64,000 nucleotides of DNA from Marinobacter salinus (GCF_001854125.1 NZ_CP017715.1:3224001-3288000); one strand, 5' to 3'. Positions 1-9,240 are shown, counted from the first letter of the stretch. Notes: generated from the letters alone by a model not told the origin. Program-made: numbers and translations.

Positions 1-1006
1 CGTCATCGAATCGCCATTGCACATCAACAGGACGCCGTTTTCACTGCGGGTCACCATGGTTACCATGGAGCTGCCGGCCGATGCGGCCAATACCCATGAA
101 CTGCGTCGAAGGCTCAACCTGACCTTTGAAATGGCACAGCAACGCCCCGAACCGGTAACACGCTACCAGCCGGGGCAGGACGAAAGCCATTTGCGGGAAT
201 TGCAGCTGATTTCCGACCTGCACACAGCCATTGCGGAAAATCACCTGCACATGAATTACCAGCCCAAACTGAACATCGGGTCAGGGCGGCTGGTTCAGGT
301 GGAAGCTCTGGTACGCTGGATTCATCCGGAACTGGGCTTTATATCTCCGGAAGAGTTCATTTTCCTGGCTGAGCAGTCGGGGCAGATCCACGACCTGACC
401 GCCCATATTCTGAACAGGGTGGCCGGCGATGCCCGTCAGTGGGCGGCTGTGGGCCTGGATGTGAGCGTGGCCATCAACCTGTCTGCCATGGACCTGACCT
501 GGCCCGCCCTGACCGGCCACGTTGCCGAAGCCTTTGCAAACTGGCATCAAGGGCTTGAGCGAATCACCCTGGAAGTTACTGAGAGTGCCTTGATGGAAGA
601 TCCGGAAGAGGCGCTGGCCACCCTGAACAAATTGAGGGAGCTTGGGGTGACACTCTCGGTGGATGATTTCGGCACCGGTTACTCGTCATTATCCCAGCTG
701 CGCAAAATGCCGGTGCAGGAGCTCAAGATCGACAAATCTTTCGTGCTGAAACTGGAATCCGAACCTCAGGATCAGTTGATCGTGAAGTCCACCATCGATA
801 TGGCTCATGGCCTGGGCCTGAAAGTCGTAGCCGAAGGCATTGAGAGCCTGAACGCGTGGCACCTGCTGCAGCAATGGGGCTGCGATCTTGGCCAGGGATT
901 CTACCTGAGCCGGCCTGTGGCACCGGTCGATCTTCCCGAAACAGCAAAATCCCTGGTGGCACGCCGTCAGGAACTGACCCAAATCGCTCCGGAGCATTCA
1001 CGATGA
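1..1006 (+). CDS. EAL-domain c-di-GMP phosphodiesterase (5' end outside window)
   Basis: The frame is open from the first base, so the gene starts upstream and only about 334 C-terminal residues are present. The EAL domain looks complete and catalytically competent. It has EALVRW, the Asn of INLSA, EVTES, DDFGTGYSS, the Lys of KIDKSF, VAEGIES and GCDLGQGFYLSRP. The family hydrolyses cyclic di-GMP to pGpG in the cytoplasm. The roughly 75 residues before the EAL domain resemble the tail of a degenerate GGDEF domain, but this cannot be settled without upstream sequence. Its TGA overlaps the ATG of the next gene, which suggests translational coupling to the DUF3034 gene. The TTG at 17 is only the first possible start inside the window and is probably not used. 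Confidence 0.9.
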   Translation, partial: VIESPLHINRTPFSLRVTMVTMELPADAANTHELRRRLNLTFEMAQQRPEPVTRYQPGQDESHLRELQLISDLHTAIAENHLHMNYQPKLNIGSGRLVQVEALVRWIHPELGFISPEEFIFLAEQSGQIHDLTAHILNRVAGDARQWAAVGLDVSVAINLSAMDLTWPALTGHVAEAFANWHQGLERITLEVTESALMEDPEEALATLNKLRELGVTLSVDDFGTGYSSLSQLRKMPVQELKIDKSFVLKLESEPQDQLIVKSTIDMAHGLGLKVVAEGIESLNAWHLLQQWGCDLGQGFYLSRPVAPVDLPETAKSLVARRQELTQIAPEHSR

Positions 1007-1875
1007 AACACTGGCCTCTGACGGCGGCCCTGCTGGCCCTGACTTCCTCCTGGGCCATGGCTGACATTGGCAGCCGGATATGGGCAACCGGAGGCGTCAC
1101 TACTATCGAAGGCAGTGCCGGTGGTGGCCTGGTGCCCTGGGCCTTACTGGGCAGCTACGCCAGTGATGAAGAGTGGGGCGGCACTCTGGCGCTGAGCCGG
1201 GCGGAAGTGGACGATTACAGCTTGTCGGTCACCGGTGCGGGGGTAAACTGGAACAATCGCGTCGAACTCACGGTGGTCCGGCAGTCTCTTGACCTCGACG
1301 CTCTGGTTTTCACTCTCAAAAACGGCTTTGGGCTGGAACAGGACGAGCTCAATCAGGATATTTTTGGCGCCAAAGTCCGGCTCACGGGAGACGTTCTCTA
1401 CAGTCCCTGGGGGCAGTGGTCCGCGGGACTGCAATACAAGCGGCAACGGGATTTCGTGGTGCCCGAGGCCATCGGAGCCCGGGACGACAGTGGCACCGAT
1501 TTTTATCTGAGTGGCAGCAAACTGTTCTTTGCCGCCCTGCTGGAACGCAACCTGCTGGTGAATGCCACTGCCCGGGCGACCAAAGCCAATCAGGGTGGTT
1601 TGCTGGGTTTTGGCGGAGATCGCAATAACGGGTACGACATCATGGCCGAGGGCAGTATCGGCCTGTTCCTGAACCGGCAATGGCTGGTGGGTGCCGAGTA
1701 CCGGCAGAAGCCGGACAACCTCGGTTTTGCGAAAGAAGACGACTGGTGGGATCTGTTCCTGGCCTGGGTACCTGATCGTAGACTGGCGGTCACTGCAGCA
1801 CTGGTCAATCTGGGTGACGTCGCTACGCTGACAGATCAACAGGGGGTGTATCTTTCCCTGCAGGGGAGCTTCTGA
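1003..1875 (+). CDS. DUF3034 family outer-membrane-like protein
   Basis: The protein has 290 residues. The ATG at 1003 overlaps the stop of the EAL gene (ATGA). A signal peptide is visible (MKHWPLTAALLALTSSWAMA, cleavage probably after AMA). The mature part is rich in alternating hydrophobic/polar strands with many Gly, Trp and Tyr residues and ends in phenylalanine, as outer-membrane beta-barrels do. The pattern (GGVTTIEGSAGGG near the N-terminus, YSPWGQWSAGLQYK in the middle) fits the DUF3034 family, which has no established biochemical role. Location in the outer membrane is inferred. It lies between a c-di-GMP phosphodiesterase and a haemoglobin-like lipoprotein with almost no spacing, so the three are probably one operon. 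Confidence 0.8.
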   Translation: MKHWPLTAALLALTSSWAMADIGSRIWATGGVTTIEGSAGGGLVPWALLGSYASDEEWGGTLALSRAEVDDYSLSVTGAGVNWNNRVELTVVRQSLDLDALVFTLKNGFGLEQDELNQDIFGAKVRLTGDVLYSPWGQWSAGLQYKRQRDFVVPEAIGARDDSGTDFYLSGSKLFFAALLERNLLVNATARATKANQGGLLGFGGDRNNGYDIMAEGSIGLFLNRQWLVGAEYRQKPDNLGFAKEDDWWDLFLAWVPDRRLAVTAALVNLGDVATLTDQQGVYLSLQGSF

Positions 1876-1876
1876 C

Positions 1877-2329
1877 ATGATAAATTTCACTGTGAAGCCT
1901 GCGGTTCTCGCGCTGCTTCTGCTCGGCAGCCTGATGGCACTCACAGGCTGCCAGTCGATGCCGGCGGACTCCGGACCGACCCTGTATCAGCAACTGGGAG
2001 AAAGACCCGGCATCGCAAACGTGGTCGAGGACCTGCTCTACCTGATCGTCGACGATGAGCGAATCAATCATCAGTTCAAGGGCGTGAACGTTGCCCAGTT
2101 TCATCGCAATCTGACCGACCAGTTGTGCGAGTTGAGCGGCGGGCCCTGCAATTACAGCGGCCGCTCGATGCGCGAACTTCATTCCGATATGGCGATCACG
2201 GATACCCAGTTCAATGCACTGGCCGAGAATCTGATTCTGGCCATGGAAGAAAACAACATCCCAACCGCTGCCCAGAACCGCCTTCTCAAACGGATCGTGC
2301 CACTGTATTCGGACATTCGTAACCTTTGA
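1877..2329 (+). CDS. Lipoprotein with group 1 truncated haemoglobin domain
   Basis: The protein has 150 residues and starts one base after the DUF3034 stop, with an AGGGGAG ribosome site inside that gene's end. The N-terminus is a lipoprotein signal with lipobox LTGC (Cys near residue 25), so the mature protein should be membrane-anchored in the periplasm. The rest is a short group 1 truncated haemoglobin (trHbN-like). It has LYQQLGERPGIANVVEDL at the start and a likely proximal haem histidine in RELHSDMAITDTQF. Such globins bind O2 or NO, and most known ones are cytoplasmic. A lipid-anchored copy next to a c-di-GMP phosphodiesterase suggests gas sensing or NO removal at the envelope. That role is inferred. 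Confidence 0.82.
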   Translation: MINFTVKPAVLALLLLGSLMALTGCQSMPADSGPTLYQQLGERPGIANVVEDLLYLIVDDERINHQFKGVNVAQFHRNLTDQLCELSGGPCNYSGRSMRELHSDMAITDTQFNALAENLILAMEENNIPTAAQNRLLKRIVPLYSDIRNL

Positions 2330-2353
2330 GGTCCTGTCATAAGCGGGTATGCT
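2326..2353 (+). promoter_or_regulatory. Candidate sigma-70 promoter for the DoxX gene
   Basis: TTGAGG (2326-2331) and TATGCT (2348-2353) are separated by 16 bases. The -35 box overlaps the stop region of the globin gene. Judged by eye only. Confidence 0.35.
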
Positions 2354-2393
2354 GTTGCGGCTTTTTCATCATTGAATTCGGGAGACCATCAAC

Positions 2394-2780
2394 TTGCTCG
2401 AGAACGCTGATCTGGGAAAACTGATTATCCGCCTGACACTGGGCGGTCTCATGCTGTTTCACGGTATTGCCAAACTGCTACACGGCGTGGGATTCATTGA
2501 GGGTGAACTGGCCAGCCATGGCCTGCCAACATTTCTGGCCTACGGCGTTTTCATCGGCGAGCTGATCGCGCCACTGATGGTAATTCTCGGCTACCAGACA
2601 CGGATTGGTGCGTTGCTGATTGCGTTCAACATGGTGGTTGCCATCGTACTCGTCCATAGTCAGCAGTTACTGTCACTGGGAGGCAGCGGCGGCTGGTCAC
2701 TGGAGCTTCAGGGCTTTTTCCTGTTTACCGCCATTGCAGTGGTATTCCTGGGCCCCGGCCGTTACAAGCTGAAAAATTAG
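2394..2780 (+). CDS. DoxX family membrane protein
   Basis: The protein has 128 residues. A TTG start is chosen because GGGAG lies nine bases upstream and no ATG gives a complete first helix. Four hydrophobic segments are visible (about 10-28, 48-66, 72-92 and 105-122). The first carries the DoxX-type LRLTLGGLMLFHGIAKL-like pattern (here LIIRLTLGGLMLFHGIAKLL). DoxX proteins are small inner-membrane proteins, some linked to redox or thiol stress complexes. No catalytic function can be assigned here. The gene follows the globin operon with its own plausible promoter and converges with the diguanylate cyclase gene, leaving five bases between the stops. Confidence 0.85.
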   Translation: MLENADLGKLIIRLTLGGLMLFHGIAKLLHGVGFIEGELASHGLPTFLAYGVFIGELIAPLMVILGYQTRIGALLIAFNMVVAIVLVHSQQLLSLGGSGGWSLELQGFFLFTAIAVVFLGPGRYKLKN

Positions 2781-2785
2781 GCTGG

Positions 2786-4585
2786 TCAGGAACTGCCCGC
2801 TGAAACCGCCCGGAAATCCCGGTATGACATAACCCTGTTTCGGCCTGCCCCCTTGGCTCCGTAGAGGGCCTCGTCCGCACGCCGGACGAGCTCTCCGGGC
2901 CGGTCATCCTGGCCTGGCCTCATGGTCGCCACCCCAACACTGATACTCAGGCTGACCGGCGTTTCCTGTGCCCCGGGGTACATAGCTGAAGTGGCAACTG
3001 CGTTCCGCAAGCGTTCCGCGACCTGGCCCGCGCCATCTTCCGATGTTGCAGGCAGCACAACGCTGAACTCCTCACCCCCGTAACGTGCCAGAAGGTCTCC
3101 CGAACGCTGAATTTCATTGGCGCAAATCGCCGCCACCGTAATCAGGCAATCATCGCCCACCAAATGTCCGAACCGGTCATTCACTGACTTGAAGTAATCG
3201 ATATCCAGGATCAACAGACTAAGAGGCTCCCCCTGCCTTAAGGCCCGTTTCCATTCCATCCGCAGCTGTTCGTCGAACCGGCGTCGATTGGCTACCTGTG
3301 TCAGGCCGTCAGTAAGACTGATGGTCTTGAGCCGTTCGTTGGCCCGCTCCAGCTCTTCTGTGCGTTCGCGAACCCGCTCTTCCAGTGTCAGATTGGCCCG
3401 GCGCTGGATTTCCAGAGCATGCTCCTGGGCTTTCAGTCTGCGATGGCGTTCGAGATTGATACGATAGGCCAGGGCGAAGGAAAGCAGAATGACCTCAAGA
3501 GCAACACCGATCTGGGGACCAAACTCCGTAATGAAGGTGCGGGGCATGTAACCGAGTTTGCTGACCGCAAGAATCAAATGGCCCAGCAACAACGGCGTCC
3601 ATGCCAGCACATAAAAACCTGCCAGCTTCTGCCCACGACACCAGACATAGATGCCCACCAGCCAGGTAACGGGCGTCGCAATCGCGGCCAGAATACTGAC
3701 GATGGCAATCCCGGTTTGGTATCCGCCCACGAAGCCATAGAGGACACTCAGCCCGGAGCAGAACAGGAGCGCCAGCAAAATCCGGTAACCGCTCTCGCTG
3801 TACCGTCGTACTGCCAGAAACTGAATGCTGAACATAATCGCGGCCATGAGCGCCAGACCAATGATCGAGACAGTGAAGTAACGATTAATACCCGGCAGCT
3901 CCGGCCAGAGCCACTGGAACAGTAACCCGTGGAAATTCAGCTGAACCAGCCCTGAAGTAACAACGGTCAGTACGTACCATAAATAGGTTGGCTGGCGAAC
4001 AATAAGAAAAAGAAACAGGTTATAAAGCGCCAGCGCCAGGATGATGCCCAGGAACACGGTCTGCCAGCCATAAGACAACTGCTCACCGGCCAGAAAGTCA
4101 GCGGAGGGGACGACAGATACGGGAATCTGTACCGAACCCTGGGTCTTCACCCGGACGAACGCTGTAACCGTCTCGGTATTGGACGGAACCAGAAAGACAA
4201 AATTGCGATGATAAATAGGGCGACTGTGAAATGGCCGGGTGTCGCCCGTTGCGTACTGGAGGATCACCTCACCGTTCCTTGCCCAGAACACATCCACCAC
4301 ATCAAGCAGGGGGTAACCGATTTCCAGCACACGGTTGGCGGAGTTGGGCGGTACCGTGACACGAAGCCAGAAGGCACCATCACTGAAGCCGAGATTGAGC
4401 ACCTGATCGGCACTAAAGGCTGTCCAGTCCGTGGGGTCCAGAGCCCGGACATCGTCAACACTCAACCCGCCGACCGGATCCTCCAGCCAGAGAAATTCGG
4501 CTTGATCAGCCGAGACCCGGCCACTGAAAAGCGCGGCGACCAGAATGACCAGGGACAGGACCGCAAGGTAAGCGGTTTGTTTCAT
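2786..4585 (-). CDS. Diguanylate cyclase with 7TMR-DISM sensor
   Basis: The protein has 599 residues and a signal peptide at the N-terminus (cut near SGRVSA). A periplasmic 7TMR-DISM extracellular domain (about 30-175) is followed by seven transmembrane helices (about 180-390), a coiled coil (RAN LTLEERVRERTEELERANER region) and a C-terminal GGDEF domain. The active loop is GGEEF (503-507) with a product-inhibition RxxD (RSGD) just before it, so both c-di-GMP synthesis and feedback inhibition are expected. The family senses extracellular ligands, often carbohydrates, and signals inside the cell, but the ligand here is unknown. The gene is convergent with doxX and divergent from the DUF1653 gene, so it is probably monocistronic. 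Confidence 0.93.
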   Translation of the reverse strand: MKQTAYLAVLSLVILVAALFSGRVSADQAEFLWLEDPVGGLSVDDVRALDPTDWTAFSADQVLNLGFSDGAFWLRVTVPPNSANRVLEIGYPLLDVVDVFWARNGEVILQYATGDTRPFHSRPIYHRNFVFLVPSNTETVTAFVRVKTQGSVQIPVSVVPSADFLAGEQLSYGWQTVFLGIILALALYNLFLFLIVRQPTYLWYVLTVVTSGLVQLNFHGLLFQWLWPELPGINRYFTVSIIGLALMAAIMFSIQFLAVRRYSESGYRILLALLFCSGLSVLYGFVGGYQTGIAIVSILAAIATPVTWLVGIYVWCRGQKLAGFYVLAWTPLLLGHLILAVSKLGYMPRTFITEFGPQIGVALEVILLSFALAYRINLERHRRLKAQEHALEIQRRANLTLEERVRERTEELERANERLKTISLTDGLTQVANRRRFDEQLRMEWKRALRQGEPLSLLILDIDYFKSVNDRFGHLVGDDCLITVAAICANEIQRSGDLLARYGGEEFSVVLPATSEDGAGQVAERLRNAVATSAMYPGAQETPVSLSISVGVATMRPGQDDRPGELVRRADEALYGAKGAGRNRVMSYRDFRAVSAGSS

Positions 4586-4748
4586 AGCAGGTTCCGGTTT
4601 TCGGGCCCAGTGACATAGACTACACTGCGTAAGCCCTGAGCAGATTTCTTAGGTATTCCCGCTGCTCAGCTTACCAAGTTTAGACCGTTGAGACCGTCAC
4701 GTCCCGTTGCAAAAGAGATAACCCGGCGTCCTTCCGGAGAGGCACAAC

Positions 4749-4979
4749 ATGACCGAAAAAAAACAGGATATCCGTCCCGGGCGCTATCGCCATTACAAGG
4801 GCAGGGATTACCAGGTAATTGACCTGGCCCGCCACAGCGAAACCGAGGAATGGATGGTAGTTTACCGTTGTCTTTACGGCGATCACAGTCTCTGGGTCCG
4901 CCCACTGTCCATGTTCCGGGAAACCGTCGAACTGGCAGGTGAACAGGTACCCCGATTTTACCGCATCGGCGACAACTGA
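4749..4979 (+). CDS. DUF1653 domain protein
   Basis: This small soluble protein of 76 residues is almost entirely one DUF1653 domain. It has PGRYRHYKGRDYQVIDLARHSET near the start and VVYRCLYGDHSLWVRPLSMF in the middle. The domain is common in proteobacteria as a stand-alone protein or fused tail, and its function is not established. GAGAGGCACAAC upstream of the ATG provides a ribosome site. It is divergent from the diguanylate cyclase gene, and the 163 bases between them must hold both promoters. Nothing in the sequence links it functionally to its neighbours. Confidence 0.85.
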   Translation: MTEKKQDIRPGRYRHYKGRDYQVIDLARHSETEEWMVVYRCLYGDHSLWVRPLSMFRETVELAGEQVPRFYRIGDN

Positions 4980-5094
4980 TAGCCACAATCCCGCTTTGAC
5001 TGTCGCGGTCATTTCCTGCACATTAGCGCGCTTTTCGTGAACCCGGCCCTCACAAGGGGTCGGATAACCCAGTTATTCCTATCCGGAGTCTGCC

Positions 5095-6417
5095 ATGAAC
5101 GCCGTTGTTGCCGCGGTTGCCATCATGCTCGTCCTGAGTTTGTGCCGCATTCACGTTGTTGTTGCCCTGATAATCGGTGCCGTATCCGGTGGACTGATCT
5201 CGGGTATGTCCCTGGAAGCCACGATCGAAGCCTTCAATAGTGGTCTCGGGGGCGGTGCGACCGTCGCATTATCTTATGCCACGCTCGGTGCGTTTGCCGT
5301 CGCCATCGGCAAATCCGGCCTGGCCCATGCCCTGGCGGACCGGGCCCTGGCCCTGGTCGGCAGACAGGGCGACGGTTCAGCTGTTACCGGAATTCGCTTC
5401 CTCATCATCGGCCTGCTCCTGGCCATCGCCATCTCCTCCCAGAACATCCTGCCAATACACATAGCGTTTATTCCGCTGGTGGTGCCGCCGCTGTTATACG
5501 TAATGGCAAAGCTGAACATGGACCGCCGCCTGGTCGCCTGTGTGCTCACCTTCGGCCTGATCACGCCTTACATGTTCCTGCCCGTTGGTTTCGGTGGTAT
5601 TTACCTGAAGGAGATTCTGCTGGCCAACGTCGCCGAAAACGGGGTTGACGCATCCAGCCTCAACGTCATGTCCGCCATGGCCTTGCCGGCACTCGGGATG
5701 CTTTGCGGCCTGCTTGTTGCGGTGTTTTTCAGCTATCGGGGCGAGCGCAAATACAACATGGAAGCCATCACCCGCACCGAACGGGTCGACGTAAAATACA
5801 GCCCACGCACCCTGATCATGGCGCTGATTGCTATCGTTACGGCATTCGTGGTTCAGCTCTGGCTCGGCTCCATGATCCTGGGCGCACTGGCGGGGTTCGT
5901 CCTGTTCAATCTGTCTGGCGTGGTAAAGTGGAAAGAGGCAGATGACCTGTTCACCGAGGGCATGAAAATGCTAGCGATGATCGGTTTCATCATGATCGCG
6001 GCGTCCGGCTTTGCGGAAGTAATGCGGGAAACCGGCGAGATCGCCACTCTGGTCCAGAGCTCCGTTGCCACCATCGGCGAAAACAAGCCTCTGGCCGCCC
6101 TGCTGATGCTGGTCGTGGGCCTGATGATCACTATGGGGATCGGCTCGTCCTTCTCCACCATCCCGATCATCGCCGCGCTTTACGTACCCCTGGCCCTGCA
6201 GATGGGCTTCAGCCCGCTGGCCATCGTTGCCCTGGTGGGCACCGCCGGTGCCCTCGGTGATGCCGGTTCCCCAGCCTCGGACTCCACCCTCGGCCCCACC
6301 GCCGGCCTGAACGTCGACGGCCAGCACAACCACATCTGGGACACCGTTGTTCCGACCTTCCTGCACTATAACCTGCCTTTGCTAGGCTTTGGTTGGTTGG
6401 CGGCTATGGTGCTTTAA
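5095..6417 (+). CDS. Na+/H+ antiporter family permease (YuiF-like)
   Basis: The inner-membrane protein has 440 residues and about 11-12 hydrophobic segments spread over its length. The sequence around [20 protein letters not shown] and the late [23 protein letters not shown] loop (here split across about residues 385-410) match the Na+/H+ antiporter / YuiF family. Some members of that family have been proposed as amino-acid permeases. Exchange of cations or uptake of a small substrate is therefore likely, but the true substrate cannot be read from sequence. The start is supported by CGGAGTCTGCC just upstream. No co-oriented partner gene lies nearby, and a repeat element follows its stop. Confidence 0.82.
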   Translation: MNAVVAAVAIMLVLSLCRIHVVVALIIGAVSGGLISGMSLEATIEAFNSGLGGGATVALSYATLGAFAVAIGKSGLAHALADRALALVGRQGDGSAVTGIRFLIIGLLLAIAISSQNILPIHIAFIPLVVPPLLYVMAKLNMDRRLVACVLTFGLITPYMFLPVGFGGIYLKEILLANVAENGVDASSLNVMSAMALPALGMLCGLLVAVFFSYRGERKYNMEAITRTERVDVKYSPRTLIMALIAIVTAFVVQLWLGSMILGALAGFVLFNLSGVVKWKEADDLFTEGMKMLAMIGFIMIAASGFAEVMRETGEIATLVQSSVATIGENKPLAALLMLVVGLMITMGIGSSFSTIPIIAALYVPLALQMGFSPLAIVALVGTAGALGDAGSPASDSTLGPTAGLNVDGQHNHIWDTVVPTFLHYNLPLLGFGWLAAMVL

Positions 6418-6460
6418 GCTTCGGAGTTTGACCTCTAGGTCGTAGCCTGCGGGTTTGGCG

Positions 6461-6690
6461 GGCTGCGAGGGGGCAGGGGGAGTTTTCCCCTTGGAAATGG
6501 AACTCGCTGCGCTCAGACATCCATTTCTGGCGGGAAAAAATCCCCCACCCCCCTCACGTCAGATCAACAAAGATATATCCGTGAAGTTAAGTGGAGAGGG
6601 TGTGGGGATGCTTTTCTGCCGGGAAAAAGATGTCTGAGCGCAGCGAGTTGTTTTTCCCAGAAGAAAAGCACCCCCGCGACCTCGCCCCTT
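6461..6690. repeat. Paired palindromic (REP/MITE-like) element in head-to-head arrangement
   Basis: Two imperfect palindromic units of about 75-80 bases (about 6470-6550 and 6600-6675) face each other across a spacer. A 21-base segment, 6501-6521 (aactcgctgcgctcagacat + c), recurs as its exact reverse complement at 6629-6649. Each unit also folds on itself: gggggagttttccc pairs with gggaaaaaatccccc in the first, and tgcttttct...gggaaaaa pairs with tttttccca...agaaaagca in the second. Nothing in it looks like a gene. The structure fits a dispersed bacterial REP or MITE pair, but copy number elsewhere cannot be seen from this window. Confidence 0.7.
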
Positions 6691-6719
6691 CCACAACCAA
6701 CAGGCTAGGCGAACAAAAC

Positions 6720-6971
6720 TCAGTCCTCAGACCCGGCCTTAAAAAACACCACCTGCTTAACAGTATGATCGTCTTCGTTACTGCGCGTGTTCACCCGCGT
6801 TTCTAACTCTGGATCGGCCGGCTTCTCAGCATCGGACACCGCATCGGTAAATCCGCAGGCCACGCACTCACGCACCTGATCACCGTCATCGGTGGTAAAC
6901 ATCATGATCTTGTCCATCTCCACACAACGGGGACAGACGGCGCCGGCGATAAAGCGTTTCGGACTCGCCAT
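6720..6971 (-). CDS. yheV: YheV family putative zinc-ribbon protein
   Basis: This small protein of 83 residues has two CxxC pairs (CPRC near residue 14 and CVAC near residue 37), typical of a one-zinc ribbon. The rest is charged and probably flexible. The YheV family is conserved directly downstream of prlC in many gammaproteobacteria, and the same arrangement is seen here: prlC ends 57 bases upstream on the same strand, so co-transcription is likely. The function of the family is unknown. Metal binding is inferred from the cysteine spacing only. Confidence 0.85.
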   Translation of the reverse strand: MASPKRFIAGAVCPRCVEMDKIMMFTTDDGDQVRECVACGFTDAVSDAEKPADPELETRVNTRSNEDDHTVKQVVFFKAGSED

Positions 6972-7028
6972 AACTAAACTCCGGAAGTAAGTACCCGGCA
7001 GTCATTACGACTGCCGGAACACATTGGC

Positions 7029-9074
7029 TCAGGCAGCTTCATCCGTGATGCCGGATTGTTTCAACAGGGCGTCTACTTGCGGTTCGCGACCACGGAAGGC
7101 CTTGAACAACTCCATCGGCTCCTGAGAGCCACCCTTCTCCAGAATGTTATGCAGGAAGGCCTTGCCAGTCTCGGGGTCGAAGATGCCTTTTTCCTCAAAC
7201 ATCGAGAAGGCATCCGCCGCCAGTACTTCCGCCCACTTGTAGCTGTAATAACCGGCCGCGTAACCACCCGCGAAGATGTGCGAGAAGGAGTTCGGGAATC
7301 GGTTGAACGCCGGTGCTTCCACCACAGCAATCTCTTCCCGAACCTTTCGATGCATATCAAGCGGGTTGGTGGGCGCCTCGCCACTGAATTCCGCATGCAG
7401 GCGGAAGTCGAACAGAGAGAACTCCAACTGGCGCACCATGCCCATTCCGGACTGGAAATTCTTGGCCGCCAGCAGTTTCTGCAGCAGATCCTCCGGCAGG
7501 GGTTCGCCGGTTTCGTGATGGGAGGCAATCAACGCCAGCGATTCCGGGTTCCAGCACCAGTTTTCCAGGAACTGGCTGGGCAGCTCGACCGCATCCCAGG
7601 CCACGCCGTTGATGCCGGACACGTCCAGTACATCCACTTGGGTCAGCATATGGTGCAGGCCATGGCCAAATTCGTGGAACAGGGTGGTGACCTCATCGTG
7701 AGTGAGAAGCGACGGCTTGCCATTCACCGGCGGGGTGAAGTTACAGGTCAGAAACGCCACCGGCAGCTGAAGCTGCCCACGCTGATTGCGCCAGCGAACC
7801 CGGCAATCGGCCATCCAGGCTCCACCACGCTTACCCTGACGGGCAAACAGGTCCAGATAGAACCAGGCAAGGGGTTCGCCGTTACGACTGATACAATAGG
7901 CGGTAGCATCCTCATGCCATGTCTCCACCTCCGGGTGGGCCTCGATCTGGACGTCGAAGAGCTTTTCGGCCACCTGAAACAGACCGGGCACCACCTTGTC
8001 GACCGGGAACCACGGGCGCAGGGTTTCCGGTGAAATGTCATACCGCTGCTGACTCAGTTTCTCGCTGTAATAGCCGACATCCCAGGCTTGCAGGTCATCA
8101 ACACCATGCTCGTCTTTGGCAAACGCCTTGAGTTCGGCAAACTCCTTCTCGGCCATAGGCTTGGACTTGGCCGCCAGCTGATTCAGGAATTCCAGCACTT
8201 CGTCCGTATTACGTGCCATTTTGGTGGCCAGGGACCGCTCAGCGTAGTTGTTGAACCCCAGTAGCTGGGCGAGAGCATGGCGGCGCTTGAGAATCTCCGC
8301 CATCAACGGAGTATTATCCCAGGTACCGGCATCCGGCCCCTGATCGGAGGCCCGGGTTACAAAGGCCTCATAGACCTCCCGGCGTAACTCGCGGTTGTCG
8401 CAGTAGGTCAGGACCGGGTAGAAACTCGGGAAGTCCAGCGTGATCACATAGCCGTCCAGCTCTTTCTGCCGGGCGGCCTGTTTCGCGCCCTCAATGGCAG
8501 TTTCCGGCACCCCCGCCAGCTCGCTAACATCGGTGATGTGCTTGTACCAGTGCTGGGTGGCATCCAGTACATTGTCGCTGAAGCGGTTAGACAGTTCTGA
8601 CAGTTCCTGCGACAAGGCTGCGTACTGTTTCTTCGTTTCGTCGGGCAGATCAACACCACCCAGGTGAAAATCCCTAAGGGTGTTATCCACTGACTTGCGC
8701 TGGGCTTCGGTCAGATCCTTGAAATCGTCACGGGCCTTCAGTCGCTTGTAGGCGTCACAAAGGGCCGTGTTCTGGCGGATTTCTGTGCTGTATTCGGTCA
8801 GCTTTTCCAGACAGTTCTTGTACACCTTGCGCAGGTCGTCGTTGTTCATGACGCCATTCAGGTGCGAAATCACCGACCAGGCATTGCTCAACTTGTCTTC
8901 CAGTGCCTGCATGGGCTGGGCCAGGGTGTCCCAGGTCGGATCTTCATTCTGGGCAAGACTGGCAATTTTCACGCGATTTTCGCTGAGAATCTGGTCAATA
9001 GCCGTCTCCATGTGCTCAGTACGAACATGGTCAAACTTCGGCAACAGGTCGTCAGTCAGTAACGGGTTATTCAT
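7029..9074 (-). CDS. prlC: Oligopeptidase A (M3 family metallopeptidase)
   Basis: The protein has 681 residues, the usual length for PrlC/OpdA. The zinc site HEFGH lies in TLFHEFGHGLHHML at about residues 466-470, with the downstream glutamate ligand expected about 25 residues later (VELPSQFLENW). The enzyme is a cytosolic zinc endopeptidase that degrades short peptides, including cleaved signal peptides. The start is supported by GAAGGGGAAC just before the ATG. The gene is followed by yheV in the same direction, as in other gammaproteobacteria. Upstream is a strong inverted repeat shared with the divergent carbonic anhydrase gene. Confidence 0.97.
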   Translation of the reverse strand: MNNPLLTDDLLPKFDHVRTEHMETAIDQILSENRVKIASLAQNEDPTWDTLAQPMQALEDKLSNAWSVISHLNGVMNNDDLRKVYKNCLEKLTEYSTEIRQNTALCDAYKRLKARDDFKDLTEAQRKSVDNTLRDFHLGGVDLPDETKKQYAALSQELSELSNRFSDNVLDATQHWYKHITDVSELAGVPETAIEGAKQAARQKELDGYVITLDFPSFYPVLTYCDNRELRREVYEAFVTRASDQGPDAGTWDNTPLMAEILKRRHALAQLLGFNNYAERSLATKMARNTDEVLEFLNQLAAKSKPMAEKEFAELKAFAKDEHGVDDLQAWDVGYYSEKLSQQRYDISPETLRPWFPVDKVVPGLFQVAEKLFDVQIEAHPEVETWHEDATAYCISRNGEPLAWFYLDLFARQGKRGGAWMADCRVRWRNQRGQLQLPVAFLTCNFTPPVNGKPSLLTHDEVTTLFHEFGHGLHHMLTQVDVLDVSGINGVAWDAVELPSQFLENWCWNPESLALIASHHETGEPLPEDLLQKLLAAKNFQSGMGMVRQLEFSLFDFRLHAEFSGEAPTNPLDMHRKVREEIAVVEAPAFNRFPNSFSHIFAGGYAAGYYSYKWAEVLAADAFSMFEEKGIFDPETGKAFLHNILEKGGSQEPMELFKAFRGREPQVDALLKQSGITDEAA

Positions 9075-9138
9075 AGTTCCCCTTCTCAGCCAGGAATTTG
9101 TCAGGTAGCGTCTTTATATCATTCCTCGGGGCAAGGCA

Positions 9139-9240
9139 CCTGCGGGAACATTCTTCCAAAACCCGCTCAAGCACGTCCATGTGACGCTTGAGCTCCGCCA
9201 TCCATGGCTCCGCACAGTTTTGGAAGAATGTTCCCGCAGG
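9139..9240. repeat. Nested inverted-repeat element between prlC and the carbonic anhydrase gene
   Basis: A 24-base arm at 9139-9162 is repeated as its exact reverse complement at 9217-9240. Inside lies a second inverted repeat (gctcaagc ... gcttgagc, about 9164-9193) and a short palindrome around ccatccatggc. Weaker pairing continues outward (tcgggg on both sides with an indel). The element separates two divergent genes. It could form a large cruciform or be a small non-coding mobile repeat. Reading frames across it on both strands encode the same short FWKNVPAG string purely because of the symmetry. Confidence 0.75.

Noticed and set aside
6455..6806. Short plus-strand open frames in the gap before yheV
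   Set aside because: They consist of the palindromic repeat and the antisense of yheV, with no ribosome site.
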